A DNA stretch of 64,000 nucleotides from Mesorhizobium amorphae CCNWGS0123 (GTDB taxonomy: Bacteria; Pseudomonadota; Alphaproteobacteria; Rhizobiales; Rhizobiaceae): NCBI RefSeq assembly GCF_001686985.1, contig NZ_CP015318.1, positions 2,602,001 through 2,666,000 of the forward strand, given 5' to 3'. The notes beneath the pieces were generated by a model. That model was not told the DNA's origin and did not search any database. It saw nothing but the letters and a program-made list of their open reading frames with translations. The position numbers and the translations under genes are program-made. Positions 46,317 through 57,057 of the stretch are shown here, one piece after another (the first letter of the stretch is position 1; each line of letters opens with the position of its first letter).

Positions 46317-47582
46317 ATGGCAGACACGAAACGGACCCAGCCGCTGGCGCGCGACGCTATGGCTTACGTGCTGGCGGGCGGGCGCGGCAGCCGCCTCAAG
46401 GAATTGACAGACCGGCGCGCCAAGCCAGCGGTCTATTTCGGCGGCAAGACGCGCATCATCGATTTCGCGCTCTCCAATGCTCTCAACTCAGGCATTCGCC
46501 GCCTCGGTGTCGCCACCCAGTACAAGGCGCATTCGCTGATCCGCCACCTGCAGCGTGGCTGGAACTTCCTGCGCCCCGAGCGAAACGAAAGCTTCGACAT
46601 CCTGCCCGCCAGCCAGCGCGTTTCGGAAACGCAGTGGTATGAGGGCACGGCCGATGCCGTCTACCAGAACATCGACATCATCGAGGCCTACGGGCCCGAA
46701 TATATGGTCATCCTCGCCGGCGACCACATCTACAAGATGGACTATGAGCTGATGCTGCGCCAGCACGTCGACGCCAATGCCGACGTCACTGTAGGCTGCC
46801 TCGAAGTGCCGCGTATGGAAGCGACCGGCTTCGGCGTCATGCATGTCGACGCCAAGGACAACATCATCGCCTTCGTCGAAAAGCCGGCCGACCCGCCCGG
46901 CATTCCCGACAAGCCGGAGTTCGCCCTGGCCTCGATGGGCATCTACGTCTTCAAGACCAAGTTCCTGATGGAGCAGCTACGCCGCGATGCCGCCGAGGCC
47001 GGCTCGAGCCGCGACTTCGGCAAGGACATCATCCCCTACATTGTCCAGAACGGTAAGGCGATCGCCCACCGCTTCGCCAAATCCTGCGTGCGTTCGACCG
47101 CCGAGAACGAGGCCTATTGGCGCGATGTCGGAACAGTCGACGCCTATTGGGAAGCCAATATCGACCTCACCGACGTGACGCCGGAGCTTGACCTCTACGA
47201 TCGCGACTGGCCGATCTGGACCTATGCCGAATTGAAGCCGCCGGCAAAGTTCGTGCACGACGAGGATGGCCGGCGCGGCTCGGCTGTCTCCTCGCTGGTG
47301 TCGGGCGATTGCATCGTGTCCGGCGCTTCGCTGAAGCGCAGCCTGATCTTCACCGGCGCCCGCATCAATTCCTATTCGACGCTGGAAGAAGTCGTCATGC
47401 TGCCCGACGTTCATGTCGGCCGGAACGCAAAGTTGAAGCGCGTGGTCATCGATCACGGCGTAAGGGTACCGGAAGGGCTGGTGGTCGGCGAGGATCCCGT
47501 GCTCGACGCCAAGCGTTTCCGCGTCTCGGAGAAAGGCATCTGCCTGGTCACGCAGGACATGATCGACAAGCTGAAGCTATAG
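46317..47582 (+). CDS. glgC: glucose-1-phosphate adenylyltransferase GlgC
   Basis: 421 aa from ATG 46317, with GGGAGGGT upstream. It makes ADP-glucose, the committed step of glycogen synthesis, and is usually allosterically controlled. [20 protein letters not shown] at residues 20-39 is the nucleotide and effector site, and [10 protein letters not shown] and [13 protein letters not shown] are also diagnostic. The C-terminal part is a left-handed beta-helix ([20 protein letters not shown]). Confidence 0.95.
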   Translation: MADTKRTQPLARDAMAYVLAGGRGSRLKELTDRRAKPAVYFGGKTRIIDFALSNALNSGIRRLGVATQYKAHSLIRHLQRGWNFLRPERNESFDILPASQRVSETQWYEGTADAVYQNIDIIEAYGPEYMVILAGDHIYKMDYELMLRQHVDANADVTVGCLEVPRMEATGFGVMHVDAKDNIIAFVEKPADPPGIPDKPEFALASMGIYVFKTKFLMEQLRRDAAEAGSSRDFGKDIIPYIVQNGKAIAHRFAKSCVRSTAENEAYWRDVGTVDAYWEANIDLTDVTPELDLYDRDWPIWTYAELKPPAKFVHDEDGRRGSAVSSLVSGDCIVSGASLKRSLIFTGARINSYSTLEEVVMLPDVHVGRNAKLKRVVIDHGVRVPEGLVVGEDPVLDAKRFRVSEKGICLVTQDMIDKLKL

Positions 47583-47603
47583 GCAGGATTGGATTGTAGG
47601 CGC

Positions 47604-49049
47604 ATGCAGGTTCTGTCGGTCACGCCCGAGATCTTCCCGCTGATCAAGACCGGCGGGCTTGCCGACGTAACCGGCGCGCTGCCCATTGCGCTGGCCGGCA
47701 AGGGCGTGGCCATGCGCACGCTGATCCCCGGCTATCCCGTTGTCATGGGCGCTTTCAAGAAAAAGAAGGCCGTCTATCAATACCCGCTGCTGCAGGGCGG
47801 CAAGGCCTCGATCCATGCCGTCCAGGTCGCCGGGCTCGACCTGTTCGTGCTCGACGCGCCGCATCTGTTTGACCGTCCCGGCGGCCCTTATGGCAATGCG
47901 ACGGGCGCCGACTGGCCGGACAATTGGCGGCGCTTCGCCGCCTTGAGCCAGGCCGGCGGCGACATAGCCGGTGGCGCCATCTCCGGCTACCAGCCCGACA
48001 TCGTGCACGCCCATGACTGGCAGTCGGCGATGACGCTGGCCTATATGCGTTACGGCAAGGCGGTCGGCATACCGTCGCTGATCACCGTGCACAATCTCGC
48101 TTTTCAGGGTCAGTTCGGCGCCGGCATCTTCGGCGAGCTTGGCCTGCCGGCGGTGGCGATGGCGCTCGACGGCGTCGAATATTACGGCGGCGTCGGTTTC
48201 CTCAAGGCCGGCCTGCAGGCCGCCTGGGCGATCACCACGGTGAGCCCGACCTATGCGCAGGAGATCCGCTCGGCCGAATTCGGCATGGGCCTCGACGGCC
48301 TGATCAACATGCGCTCGACCGATCTCTACGGCATCGTCAACGGCATCGATGTCGACATCTGGAACCCGGAAACCGACAAGCATCTGGTGGCAAATTATTC
48401 GGGCGCGACGCTCGAGGCGCGGCGCGCCAACCGGACGGCGGTCGAGGACCGCTTCGGCCTCGAGCGCGACGACAGCCCGATCGTCTGCGTCGTCAGCCGG
48501 CTGACCTGGCAGAAGGGCATGGACATACTCGCCGCGGTCGTCGACGGCGTCGTCGCGGCCGGCGCGCGGCTGGCGATCCTGGGCTCCGGCGACGCCGGTC
48601 TCGAAGGTGCACTGCTCGCCGCCGCCGCCCGCCATCGCGGCCGTATCGGCGTCGTCGTCGGCTATGACGAGGGGCTCTCCCACACCATGCAGGGCGGCTG
48701 CGACGCGATCATCATTCCGTCGCGCTTCGAGCCTTGCGGGCTGACCCAGCTCTACGGCCTGCGCTATGGCTGCGTGCCCATCGTCGCCCGCACCGGCGGG
48801 CTTGCCGATACCATCATAGACGCCAATGAAGCGGCGATTTCGGCCGGCGTGGCGACCGGCTTCCAATTCGCGCCGAACAATGCCGGCGCGCTGCTGCACG
48901 CCATCCGCCGGCTGGTCGACGCGCATGCCAGCGCCGCAACCTGGCAATCGATCCAGCGCCAGGGCATGAAGGCCGATGTCTCATGGGACAAGAGCGCCGA
49001 AAAATACGTCGAACTCTATCGCTTGCTGCTATCGAAAAGGGCTGCCTGA
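47604..49049 (+). CDS. glgA: glycogen synthase GlgA (ADP-glucose type)
   Basis: 481 aa from ATG 47604. GT5 enzyme that extends alpha-1,4-glucan from ADP-glucose. The N-terminal KTGGLADV places the ADP-glucose-binding Lys at 15. [10 protein letters not shown] and [11 protein letters not shown] follow. The donor-site Glu lies in [20 protein letters not shown] near 385. It is 21 bp from glgC and followed after 3 bp by pgm. Confidence 0.95.
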   Translation: MQVLSVTPEIFPLIKTGGLADVTGALPIALAGKGVAMRTLIPGYPVVMGAFKKKKAVYQYPLLQGGKASIHAVQVAGLDLFVLDAPHLFDRPGGPYGNATGADWPDNWRRFAALSQAGGDIAGGAISGYQPDIVHAHDWQSAMTLAYMRYGKAVGIPSLITVHNLAFQGQFGAGIFGELGLPAVAMALDGVEYYGGVGFLKAGLQAAWAITTVSPTYAQEIRSAEFGMGLDGLINMRSTDLYGIVNGIDVDIWNPETDKHLVANYSGATLEARRANRTAVEDRFGLERDDSPIVCVVSRLTWQKGMDILAAVVDGVVAAGARLAILGSGDAGLEGALLAAAARHRGRIGVVVGYDEGLSHTMQGGCDAIIIPSRFEPCGLTQLYGLRYGCVPIVARTGGLADTIIDANEAAISAGVATGFQFAPNNAGALLHAIRRLVDAHASAATWQSIQRQGMKADVSWDKSAEKYVELYRLLLSKRAA

Positions 49050-50681
<1,632 letters not shown>

Positions 50682-50699
50682 GGGTGGTTGAGAGGGCTA

Positions 50700-50868
50700 C
50701 CCCTTCTCCCCTTGTGGGAGAAGGTGGCCGAGCGAAGCTCGGTCGGATGAGGGGGGCTCCAGCTCGGCGCAAACCGGCGTTCAAATCATTGATGCCGCAC
50801 TCCTTCCAACACCCCTCATCTGTCTCGGCGCTGCGCGCCGATCCACCTTCTCCCACAAGGGGAGAAGA
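50700..50868. repeat. two head-to-head REP-like elements between pgm and glgX
   Basis: Element A (50700-50756) has the hairpin CCTTCTCCC/GGGAGAAGG (50702-50724), a second hairpin CCGAGC/GCTCGG (50728-50742) and a GGATGAGGGG end. Element B (50811-50868) is the same design in reverse: CCCCTCATC, then TCGGCGC/GCGCCGA, then CTTCTCCC/GGGAGAAG. The two can pair with each other over long stretches. Their form recalls the mosaic palindromic elements of rhizobia. Confidence 0.8.
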
Positions 50869-50880
50869 GGAGGCGCGCCC

Positions 50881-52893
50881 ATGACCTCGCTTGGCGCAAC
50901 CGTCAGCCGCGAGGGCATCCGTTTTGCCGCCTGGTCGTCATCGGCGAGGCGCCTTTGGGTCTCGATCTTCGACGAGACTGGAAGCCGCGAAACCGACCGG
51001 CTCGAGCTCCAGCCGGAAGGTGAGGGCGTCCATGCCCTGTTCGTCGCCGGCCTCGGCGCCGGCACGCGATACGGCCTTCGCGCCGATGGCGATTATGCGC
51101 CCGAGCGCGGTCTGTGGTTTGATCCGGAGAAGTTGCTCGTTGACCCCTATGCCGTTGAGATCGACAGGCCTTATGCCTATCACTGGCGGCTTGCCGCGCG
51201 GCGCAACGAGGGCGCCGACACCGCGCCGTTGATGCCGAAGGCCGTGGCCAAGACCTTGCCGAAGCAACTGCCTGTCTTGCCGCCCCTGTTCCGACCTGGT
51301 GGCCTGGTCTACGAAGTGCCGGTGCGCGCCTTCACCATGCTCCATCCGGATATCCCCGAGAGACAGCGCGGGACGATTGCGGCCCTTGCCCATCCTGCAA
51401 TCATCGAGCACCTGAAGAAACTCGGCGTTGGCGCCGTCGAACTGATGCCGGTCACGGCCTCGATCGACGAGCGGCATTTGCCGCCGTTGGGCTTGAGCAA
51501 CGCCTGGGGCTACAATCCCGTCACCTTCATGGCGCTCGATCCGCGCCTGGCCCCAGGCGGGCTGACCGAATTGCGCGACACGGTCTCGGCACTGCGCAAG
51601 GCCGGCATCGGCACCATCCTCGACCTCGTCTTCAACCACACCGGCGAAAGCGACCGGCTCGGCCCGACGCTGTCGCTGCGCGGCCTCGACAACCGCGCCT
51701 ACTACCGGCACGAGCCGGACGGCAGGCTGGTGAACGACACCGGCACCGGCAACACAGTCGCCTGCGATCACCCGATCGTCGCGGAGATGGTGCTGGACAC
51801 GCTCCGTCATTTCGTCCGCCATGCCGGGGTCGATGGTTTCCGCTTCGACCTCGCGCCCATTCTCGGCCGCATCGACGGCGTGTTCGAGCCGGCCGCGCCA
51901 CTGCTCAAGGCCATCGCCGACGACCCCGTTCTCGCCGACAGAGTGCTCATATCGGAGCCTTGGGACATCGGCCCGGACGGCTATCAGCTCGGCAATTTTC
52001 CAGCGCCCTTCCTCGAATGGAACGACAGATACCGCGACGATGTCAGGCGCTTCTGGCGCGGCGACGCCGGCATGGTCGGCGCGCTGGCGACAAGGCTCGC
52101 CGGCTCGTCCGATGTGTTCGCCAAGGCAGATCAGTCGGTGAACCGCACGGTCAACTTCATCGCCGCGCATGACGGCATGACGCTGGCCGACCTCGTCGCT
52201 TACGAGCGCAAGCACAACGCGGCCAATGGCGAGCAGAACCGCGACGGCCACAACGAGAACCTGTCGTGGAACAACGGTGTCGAAGGCGAGACCTCGGATA
52301 CTGGGATTGCCGAAGACCGGTTCAACGATCGTTGCGCGCTGCTCGCCACGCTGTTTGCCTCGCGCGGCACGATCATGCTGACGGCGGGCGACGAATTCGG
52401 CCGCACGCAAAAGGGCAACAACAACGCCTATGCGCAGGACAATGCGATCACCTGGCTCGACTGGGCTGGACGCGACCTGAAGCTGGAGCGCCATGCAACG
52501 GCGCTCGCCGCAATGCGCCGCGCCGCACCAGCGCTTTCCGGCACAGATTTCCTGACCGGAGAGCCGCCGGCGGGTTCGGACGTTCCCGACGTCGCCTGGC
52601 TGACCGAGACGGGAGCACCGCTTGGCGAGGCGGACTGGCACGATCCGCGGCGGCATCGCCTGGTCATGCTGCTTGGCGGCGCCGGCGCTAGCGATGGCCG
52701 CTTTGCCGTCATCGTCAATGGCGACCGCCGCCAATCGATGTTCACGCTGCCCGGGCGCGATGGATTTCAGTGGGTTCCCGCGATCGAAGCCGCCGCCGAC
52801 GCCGCCGACATCGCACGGCCTGTGCCTGGCCGGGCGGTGATTTTCATGATTGAGCGCAAGGCCGGGCGTGCTCGCGCCGGGAAGGATTTGTGA
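50881..52893 (+). CDS. glgX: glycogen debranching enzyme GlgX
   Basis: 670 aa GH13 isoamylase-type enzyme that removes the short branches left by phosphorylase. The N-terminal domain has GIRFAAWSSSARRLWVSIFDE. Catalytic residues are the Asp of DGFRFDLA near 322, the Glu of LISEPWDIG near 357 and the Asp of AAHDGMTLADLV near 429. HNAANGEQNRDGHNENLSWN is typical of GlgX. It is somewhat compact compared with E. coli GlgX. Its AGGAGG site (50868-50873) abuts the repeat pair. Confidence 0.92.
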   Translation: MTSLGATVSREGIRFAAWSSSARRLWVSIFDETGSRETDRLELQPEGEGVHALFVAGLGAGTRYGLRADGDYAPERGLWFDPEKLLVDPYAVEIDRPYAYHWRLAARRNEGADTAPLMPKAVAKTLPKQLPVLPPLFRPGGLVYEVPVRAFTMLHPDIPERQRGTIAALAHPAIIEHLKKLGVGAVELMPVTASIDERHLPPLGLSNAWGYNPVTFMALDPRLAPGGLTELRDTVSALRKAGIGTILDLVFNHTGESDRLGPTLSLRGLDNRAYYRHEPDGRLVNDTGTGNTVACDHPIVAEMVLDTLRHFVRHAGVDGFRFDLAPILGRIDGVFEPAAPLLKAIADDPVLADRVLISEPWDIGPDGYQLGNFPAPFLEWNDRYRDDVRRFWRGDAGMVGALATRLAGSSDVFAKADQSVNRTVNFIAAHDGMTLADLVAYERKHNAANGEQNRDGHNENLSWNNGVEGETSDTGIAEDRFNDRCALLATLFASRGTIMLTAGDEFGRTQKGNNNAYAQDNAITWLDWAGRDLKLERHATALAAMRRAAPALSGTDFLTGEPPAGSDVPDVAWLTETGAPLGEADWHDPRRHRLVMLLGGAGASDGRFAVIVNGDRRQSMFTLPGRDGFQWVPAIEAAADAADIARPVPGRAVIFMIERKAGRARAGKDL

Positions 52894-54524
52894 TGGCTGA
52901 GGGAAATGCCGAGTGGTGGCGCGGCTGTGTCATCTACCAGATCTACCCGCGCTCCTTCCAGGATACGACGGGCGATGGCAGTGGCGACCTGCGTGGCATC
53001 ACCAACCGTTTGCAGCATGTTGCCTCGCTTGGCGCCGACGCCGTCTGGCTGTCGCCCTTCTTCAAGTCGCCGATGGCCGACATGGGCTACGACGTATCCG
53101 ACTATCAGGACGTCGATCCGATGTTCGGCACGATCGAGGATTTCGACGCGCTGATCGCCGAGGCTCACCGGCTCGGGCTTAAGATCATCATCGATCAGGT
53201 CTTGTCGCATTCCTCTGACAAGCATGAATGGTTCGTCGAAAGCCGCGCCAGCCGCGACAATCCCAAGGCCGATTGGTATGTCTGGGCCGACGCAAGGCCC
53301 GATGGCAGCGCGCCCAACAACTGGCTGTCGCTCTTCGGCGGCCCGGCCTGGGAATGGGATGCCACGCGGCGGCAGTACTATATGCACAATTTCCTGGCCT
53401 CGCAGCCGGACCTGAATTTCCACAATCCCGAGGTTCAGGACGCGCTGCTGGAAACGGTGCGGTTCTGGCTGGAGCGCGGCGTCGATGGCTTCCGGCTGGA
53501 CACGGTCAACTACTATTTTCATGACCAATGGCTGCGCGACAACCCGCCTCTGGCGGCAAGCGTCGCCGGCACCAACGAGGCCACCACCACCTATGCCTTT
53601 CAAATGCATTTGTTCGACAAGACGCAGCCAGAAAATCTGACTTTCCTCGGGCGCTTTCGGGCGCTGCTCGACGAACATGGCGGCCGCGCCGCGGTCGGCG
53701 AGGTCGGCGACGAAGATCGCTCGCTGCAGACGCTCGCCGCCTATACCTCCGGCGGCGACAAGCTGCAGATGTGCTACACTTTCGACCTGCTCGGCCCGCA
53801 ATTCTCGGCCGCGCATATACGCGGCTGCGTCGAGGCGTTCGAGACCGCGGTCGCCGACGGCTGGGTCTGCTGGGCCTTTTCCAACCACGACGTGGTGCGC
53901 CATGTCAGCCGCTGGACGCGCCCGGGCGGCGACCCCGAAATGGTAGCGAAATTCTCCATCGCGCTGCTCTCCTGCCTGCGCGGATCGATCTGCCTCTACC
54001 AGGGCGAGGAACTCGGCCTGGAGGAGGCGGAACTTGCCTTCGAGGATTTGCGCGATCCGTTCGGCATCCGCTTCTGGCCGGGCATCAAGGGCAGGGACGG
54101 TTGTCGCACGCCGATGGCCTGGGAAGCGGGCGCCGACAATGCCGGCTTCACCTCTGGCAAGCCCTGGCTTCCCGTGCCGGTCGGTCATCGCGCCTGCGCC
54201 GTTGACATCCAGAACGGTGAGCAGTCGTCGGTGCTTGCCGCCTACCGGGCGATGCTGGGCTTGCGCAAGCGGCACCCGGCGCTGGTCACCGGCTCAATCC
54301 GCTTCCTCGATGCCGAAGGCGATGTTCTTGCCATTATCCGTGAAGGCGGCGGCGAGACGCTGCTCTGCGTCTTCAACTTCGCCGACGAGCCGGCAAGCTG
54401 GCCGGTTCCGCCTCATCTGGGCGCTGTCGAGGCGATCGATGTTGGAATGGTTGCCGCAGGTGCCCTTGAAGACCACGCATTGGTGCTGCCGCCTTTGGCT
54501 TGCTTCCTCGGACGGATGATCTGA
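52893..54524 (+). CDS. GH13 alpha-glucosidase (oligo-1,6-glucosidase/AglA-like)
   Basis: 543 aa. The ATG at 52893 shares one base with the glgX stop and is preceded by GGAAGGA. VIYQIYPRSFQDTTGDGSGDLRG opens the GH13 barrel, given here in two overlapping readings only as a label. Catalytic residues are the Asp of GFRLDTVN near 202, the Glu of AVGEVGDED near 269 and the Asp of FSNHDVVRH near 331. Relatives hydrolyse short alpha-glucosides such as maltose, isomaltose or sucrose. Placed after glgX it probably degrades the released oligosaccharides. No signal peptide, hence cytoplasmic. Confidence 0.9.
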   Translation: MAEGNAEWWRGCVIYQIYPRSFQDTTGDGSGDLRGITNRLQHVASLGADAVWLSPFFKSPMADMGYDVSDYQDVDPMFGTIEDFDALIAEAHRLGLKIIIDQVLSHSSDKHEWFVESRASRDNPKADWYVWADARPDGSAPNNWLSLFGGPAWEWDATRRQYYMHNFLASQPDLNFHNPEVQDALLETVRFWLERGVDGFRLDTVNYYFHDQWLRDNPPLAASVAGTNEATTTYAFQMHLFDKTQPENLTFLGRFRALLDEHGGRAAVGEVGDEDRSLQTLAAYTSGGDKLQMCYTFDLLGPQFSAAHIRGCVEAFETAVADGWVCWAFSNHDVVRHVSRWTRPGGDPEMVAKFSIALLSCLRGSICLYQGEELGLEEAELAFEDLRDPFGIRFWPGIKGRDGCRTPMAWEAGADNAGFTSGKPWLPVPVGHRACAVDIQNGEQSSVLAAYRAMLGLRKRHPALVTGSIRFLDAEGDVLAIIREGGGETLLCVFNFADEPASWPVPPHLGAVEAIDVGMVAAGALEDHALVLPPLACFLGRMI

Positions 54525-54533
54525 CCGCGGGCC

Positions 54534-56330
54534 CTACTGGACGAGCACGGACCGCCCGCAAGTGGCACCGGTGACGCGGATATCGGCTTCGCCGACATGC
54601 ACGCCGAGCGCTGCGAGGGTGTTGGAGACCAGGTCGTCGACCGGCGCGGTCACGCCGTTGAGCAGCGTCACCACGGCCGGCTTCACCGTGCCCAGCAAGG
54701 CGCTCACGTCGATGCCGAGCCCCAGTGCGCTCACCGAAAGCGACAGATTGTTGACCAGCGAGGTGGTCAGCGACTGCGTCAGGTTCTTCGTCGACACCGT
54801 CTTGATCGCCTTGTTGGTGATGTCGGTGCTGGTGAAGATCAGGTTCGTTGGTGTCATGTTGGTGGCTGAGAAGGCCGACGATCCCTTGATCTGCAGCAGT
54901 TTGAGATTCAGCAGCAGCAGCTTGACGCTGACATCGGCGATCTCGGCGTCGCTGAACGATTGCGGCCTGGTGAAGTCGGCGAAGCCGCTGGCGTCGGCAT
55001 CGGCGAGATGCGCGGCAACCACGCCTGGCTGCGCGGCAATTGTGACCTTCAGGCTGTCGGGACGCCCGGTCGGGCAGCTTATGTCGGTCAGCTTGGCTTC
55101 GGCATAGGCCACTTCGATATGCAGTGGCAGGTTCACGGCGAGCAGCTTGATGCCGCCGCCTAGATTCATGATTCCACCGTTGCCGTTTCCGTTTCCGATG
55201 CCGACGCTGGCCAGGAGCTTGATCCGCGTCTGCGCGGTGCGCACGACGGTGCCGGTCCCCCCCACCGTCAGCCAAGGCGAGGATTGCGGCGGCTCGCCAA
55301 TGGCGATGCTGAGCGTAGTGGACGTCAATCCCGGCAAGGTGGCGCCGAGATTGACCTGGACCTGGTTGGTGCCGTTGGCCAATGCGGCCGCCGCCGTCAC
55401 CATGCTCATCGCGCTTGCGGCGACGCTGAGCCCGGCCGGTTTCTGCCCGACGCCAAGGTTGCCGACCGAACCCAAATTGATGAATTGGCTGAGCGGGATC
55501 TTGACTTTGTTGGTGGCGCCGGAGGCCATCGTCTGCAGCGCGATCCTGGCTGTGCGGTCGAGCCCGGGGACATTGGCCATGGCAGTGGCGATCTGGCCGA
55601 CCGTCGCCTTCGAGGCCAGAACGTCCGAATAGCTCACGCCTGTCAGCTTCAGCTCGGTCGCGAGTTGATCAGTGAAGGAGAGCACGTCGATATCGGCCGA
55701 GATCAGCGCATTGTAGTCCATCACGCTGAGCGAGATGTTGCTGCCCAGGAGCCCGCCGAGCAGTGCGTTGAGGATGCCGCCATTGACGCTGGCCAGCCGC
55801 GATCCGATCGAAAATGCGGCCTCGGCCTGGGCGCTCGCCGTGGCTGTGGTGCCGATGACGGGCGCCTCCATCATCGAAGCCGAGAAATAGAGCGTGCCGC
55901 GCTTCTTCAGCGACACCTGGACGGCGTTGTAAGGCAGCTTGCCGGCCTCGAACCGGCTTCCGGCGGCAATCGAGCTGACCCCGGAATAGCGGCCCGGCAC
56001 CACCTGGATGACCGCCTTGCTGACTGTGGGATCGACAATTGTGCCCTGTTTCTGGACGGCGACCGAGTTGAACCCGTTATCCTTCAGCGTCGTCAGCACC
56101 GCCAGTTCGGCGTTGTTGATGTTGGCGGCCGCCGTGATCGCCGCCAGGTCGACGATCGACTGCGCCGCGCGCCGCTCGTTGAACAGCGCGCCTTCGTCGA
56201 TCGCGAAGGCTGCCAGCACCAGCGCAACGGGCGCGCTCACCGCCGTCATGATCGCGAAATTGGCGCGCCTGTCGGCGATCAGCTGCCTGATCGATCCCAG
56301 TATTGATCCGGCGCTGGCAAAGCCCATCAT
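54534..56330 (-). CDS. tadG: TadG-like pilus/secreted protein
   Basis: 598 aa. An N-terminal membrane segment (about residues 24-46) is followed by EGALFNERRAAQSIVDLAAITAA, the pseudopilin-like TadG start. The rest is a long extracytoplasmic region rich in Ala, Gly, Ser, Thr, Leu and Asn with repeated amphipathic stretches. It has few cysteines (near residue 435 and near the end), and a C-terminal ATCGRSVLVQ. TadG belongs to the Flp/Tad pilus system, but no other tad genes except TadE are here. The start overlaps the tadE stop by four bases. Confidence 0.8.
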   Translation of the reverse strand: MMGFASAGSILGSIRQLIADRRANFAIMTAVSAPVALVLAAFAIDEGALFNERRAAQSIVDLAAITAAANINNAELAVLTTLKDNGFNSVAVQKQGTIVDPTVSKAVIQVVPGRYSGVSSIAAGSRFEAGKLPYNAVQVSLKKRGTLYFSASMMEAPVIGTTATASAQAEAAFSIGSRLASVNGGILNALLGGLLGSNISLSVMDYNALISADIDVLSFTDQLATELKLTGVSYSDVLASKATVGQIATAMANVPGLDRTARIALQTMASGATNKVKIPLSQFINLGSVGNLGVGQKPAGLSVAASAMSMVTAAAALANGTNQVQVNLGATLPGLTSTTLSIAIGEPPQSSPWLTVGGTGTVVRTAQTRIKLLASVGIGNGNGNGGIMNLGGGIKLLAVNLPLHIEVAYAEAKLTDISCPTGRPDSLKVTIAAQPGVVAAHLADADASGFADFTRPQSFSDAEIADVSVKLLLLNLKLLQIKGSSAFSATNMTPTNLIFTSTDITNKAIKTVSTKNLTQSLTTSLVNNLSLSVSALGLGIDVSALLGTVKPAVVTLLNGVTAPVDDLVSNTLAALGVHVGEADIRVTGATCGRSVLVQ

Positions 56331-56776
56331 ATGCCCCCGACGCGGATCGTCGATTGACGCTGGATTGTCACCGACGGCATCGGCAGGCTCTGAAAGAGGT
56401 TCCAGATCGGCAGATCCCGCGCGTCGTAGCTGACCGACACAACGAATTGACTGCCGTCGATGACGCTGTCCTTGGCATCGACCGTCAGTTTGCTGGCGTT
56501 GACGAAAGGATAGCCGGTGACGTCGTGAGCGATGAAATCGGTGACAAGAGCCTTTCGCTCGGTTTGGTCTAGTCCCGCAATTGCCGTTCGCGCCGCATCA
56601 GCGGCGATCTGCTGCACCGAGTGGCTTGCTCCGAAATAGATGCCGTATGCAACCATGCCGAGCAGAAGCAGGATGAAGATCGGCGCCAGCATGGCGAATT
56701 CGATCGCCGACGTTGCCGCGGCGTCTGTCCGGAAACGAGACCATGAAGGGCAGTTTTTGGGGTTCTGCAGCATCAT
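56327..56776 (-). CDS. tadE: TadE-like minor pseudopilin
   Basis: 149 aa from ATG 56776; a TTG at 56824 would extend it by 16 residues. DAAATSAIEFAMLAPIFILLLLGMVAYGI is the TadE signature, in shorter terms a glycine/alanine-rich lead, Glu26 and a hydrophobic helix. TadE-type proteins are minor pilins of Tad pili or are found in orphan pairs with TadG. It is the first gene of a two-gene unit divergent from oppA. Confidence 0.82.
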   Translation of the reverse strand: MMLQNPKNCPSWSRFRTDAAATSAIEFAMLAPIFILLLLGMVAYGIYFGASHSVQQIAADAARTAIAGLDQTERKALVTDFIAHDVTGYPFVNASKLTVDAKDSVIDGSQFVVSVSYDARDLPIWNLFQSLPMPSVTIQRQSTIRVGGI

Positions 56777-56913
56777 CACAGCATGCCAAATCCCGATTGC
56801 AAAAACAGAAAACAGCCCGAGCAACCTTTGGGTGTGCCAAGTTGAAAGGCGCTAGACTTTAGATATCGCTGTTTTAGCGGAAGATTGCTCACTTTGCGTC
56901 AAGCAAGACTCGG

Positions 56914-56942
56914 TTGAAATCGCATTTCCGTCTGTCTAGTCT
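56914..56942 (+). promoter_or_regulatory. candidate promoter of the opp operon
   Basis: TTGAAA at 56914-56919 and TAGTCT at 56937-56942 with a 17 bp spacer, about 116 bp before the oppA start in the divergent gap with tadE. Confidence 0.4.
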
Positions 56943-57057
56943 CCTGCCACCAGCCGCCGGACAGGGAACCGGTGGCGCGCTCAAAAGGGGCCAGACATCG
57001 GTTCCGGGGCGTCAACACGTAAAGGCGCGCCGACGGCAGTGCCACAGGGAGAACTTC

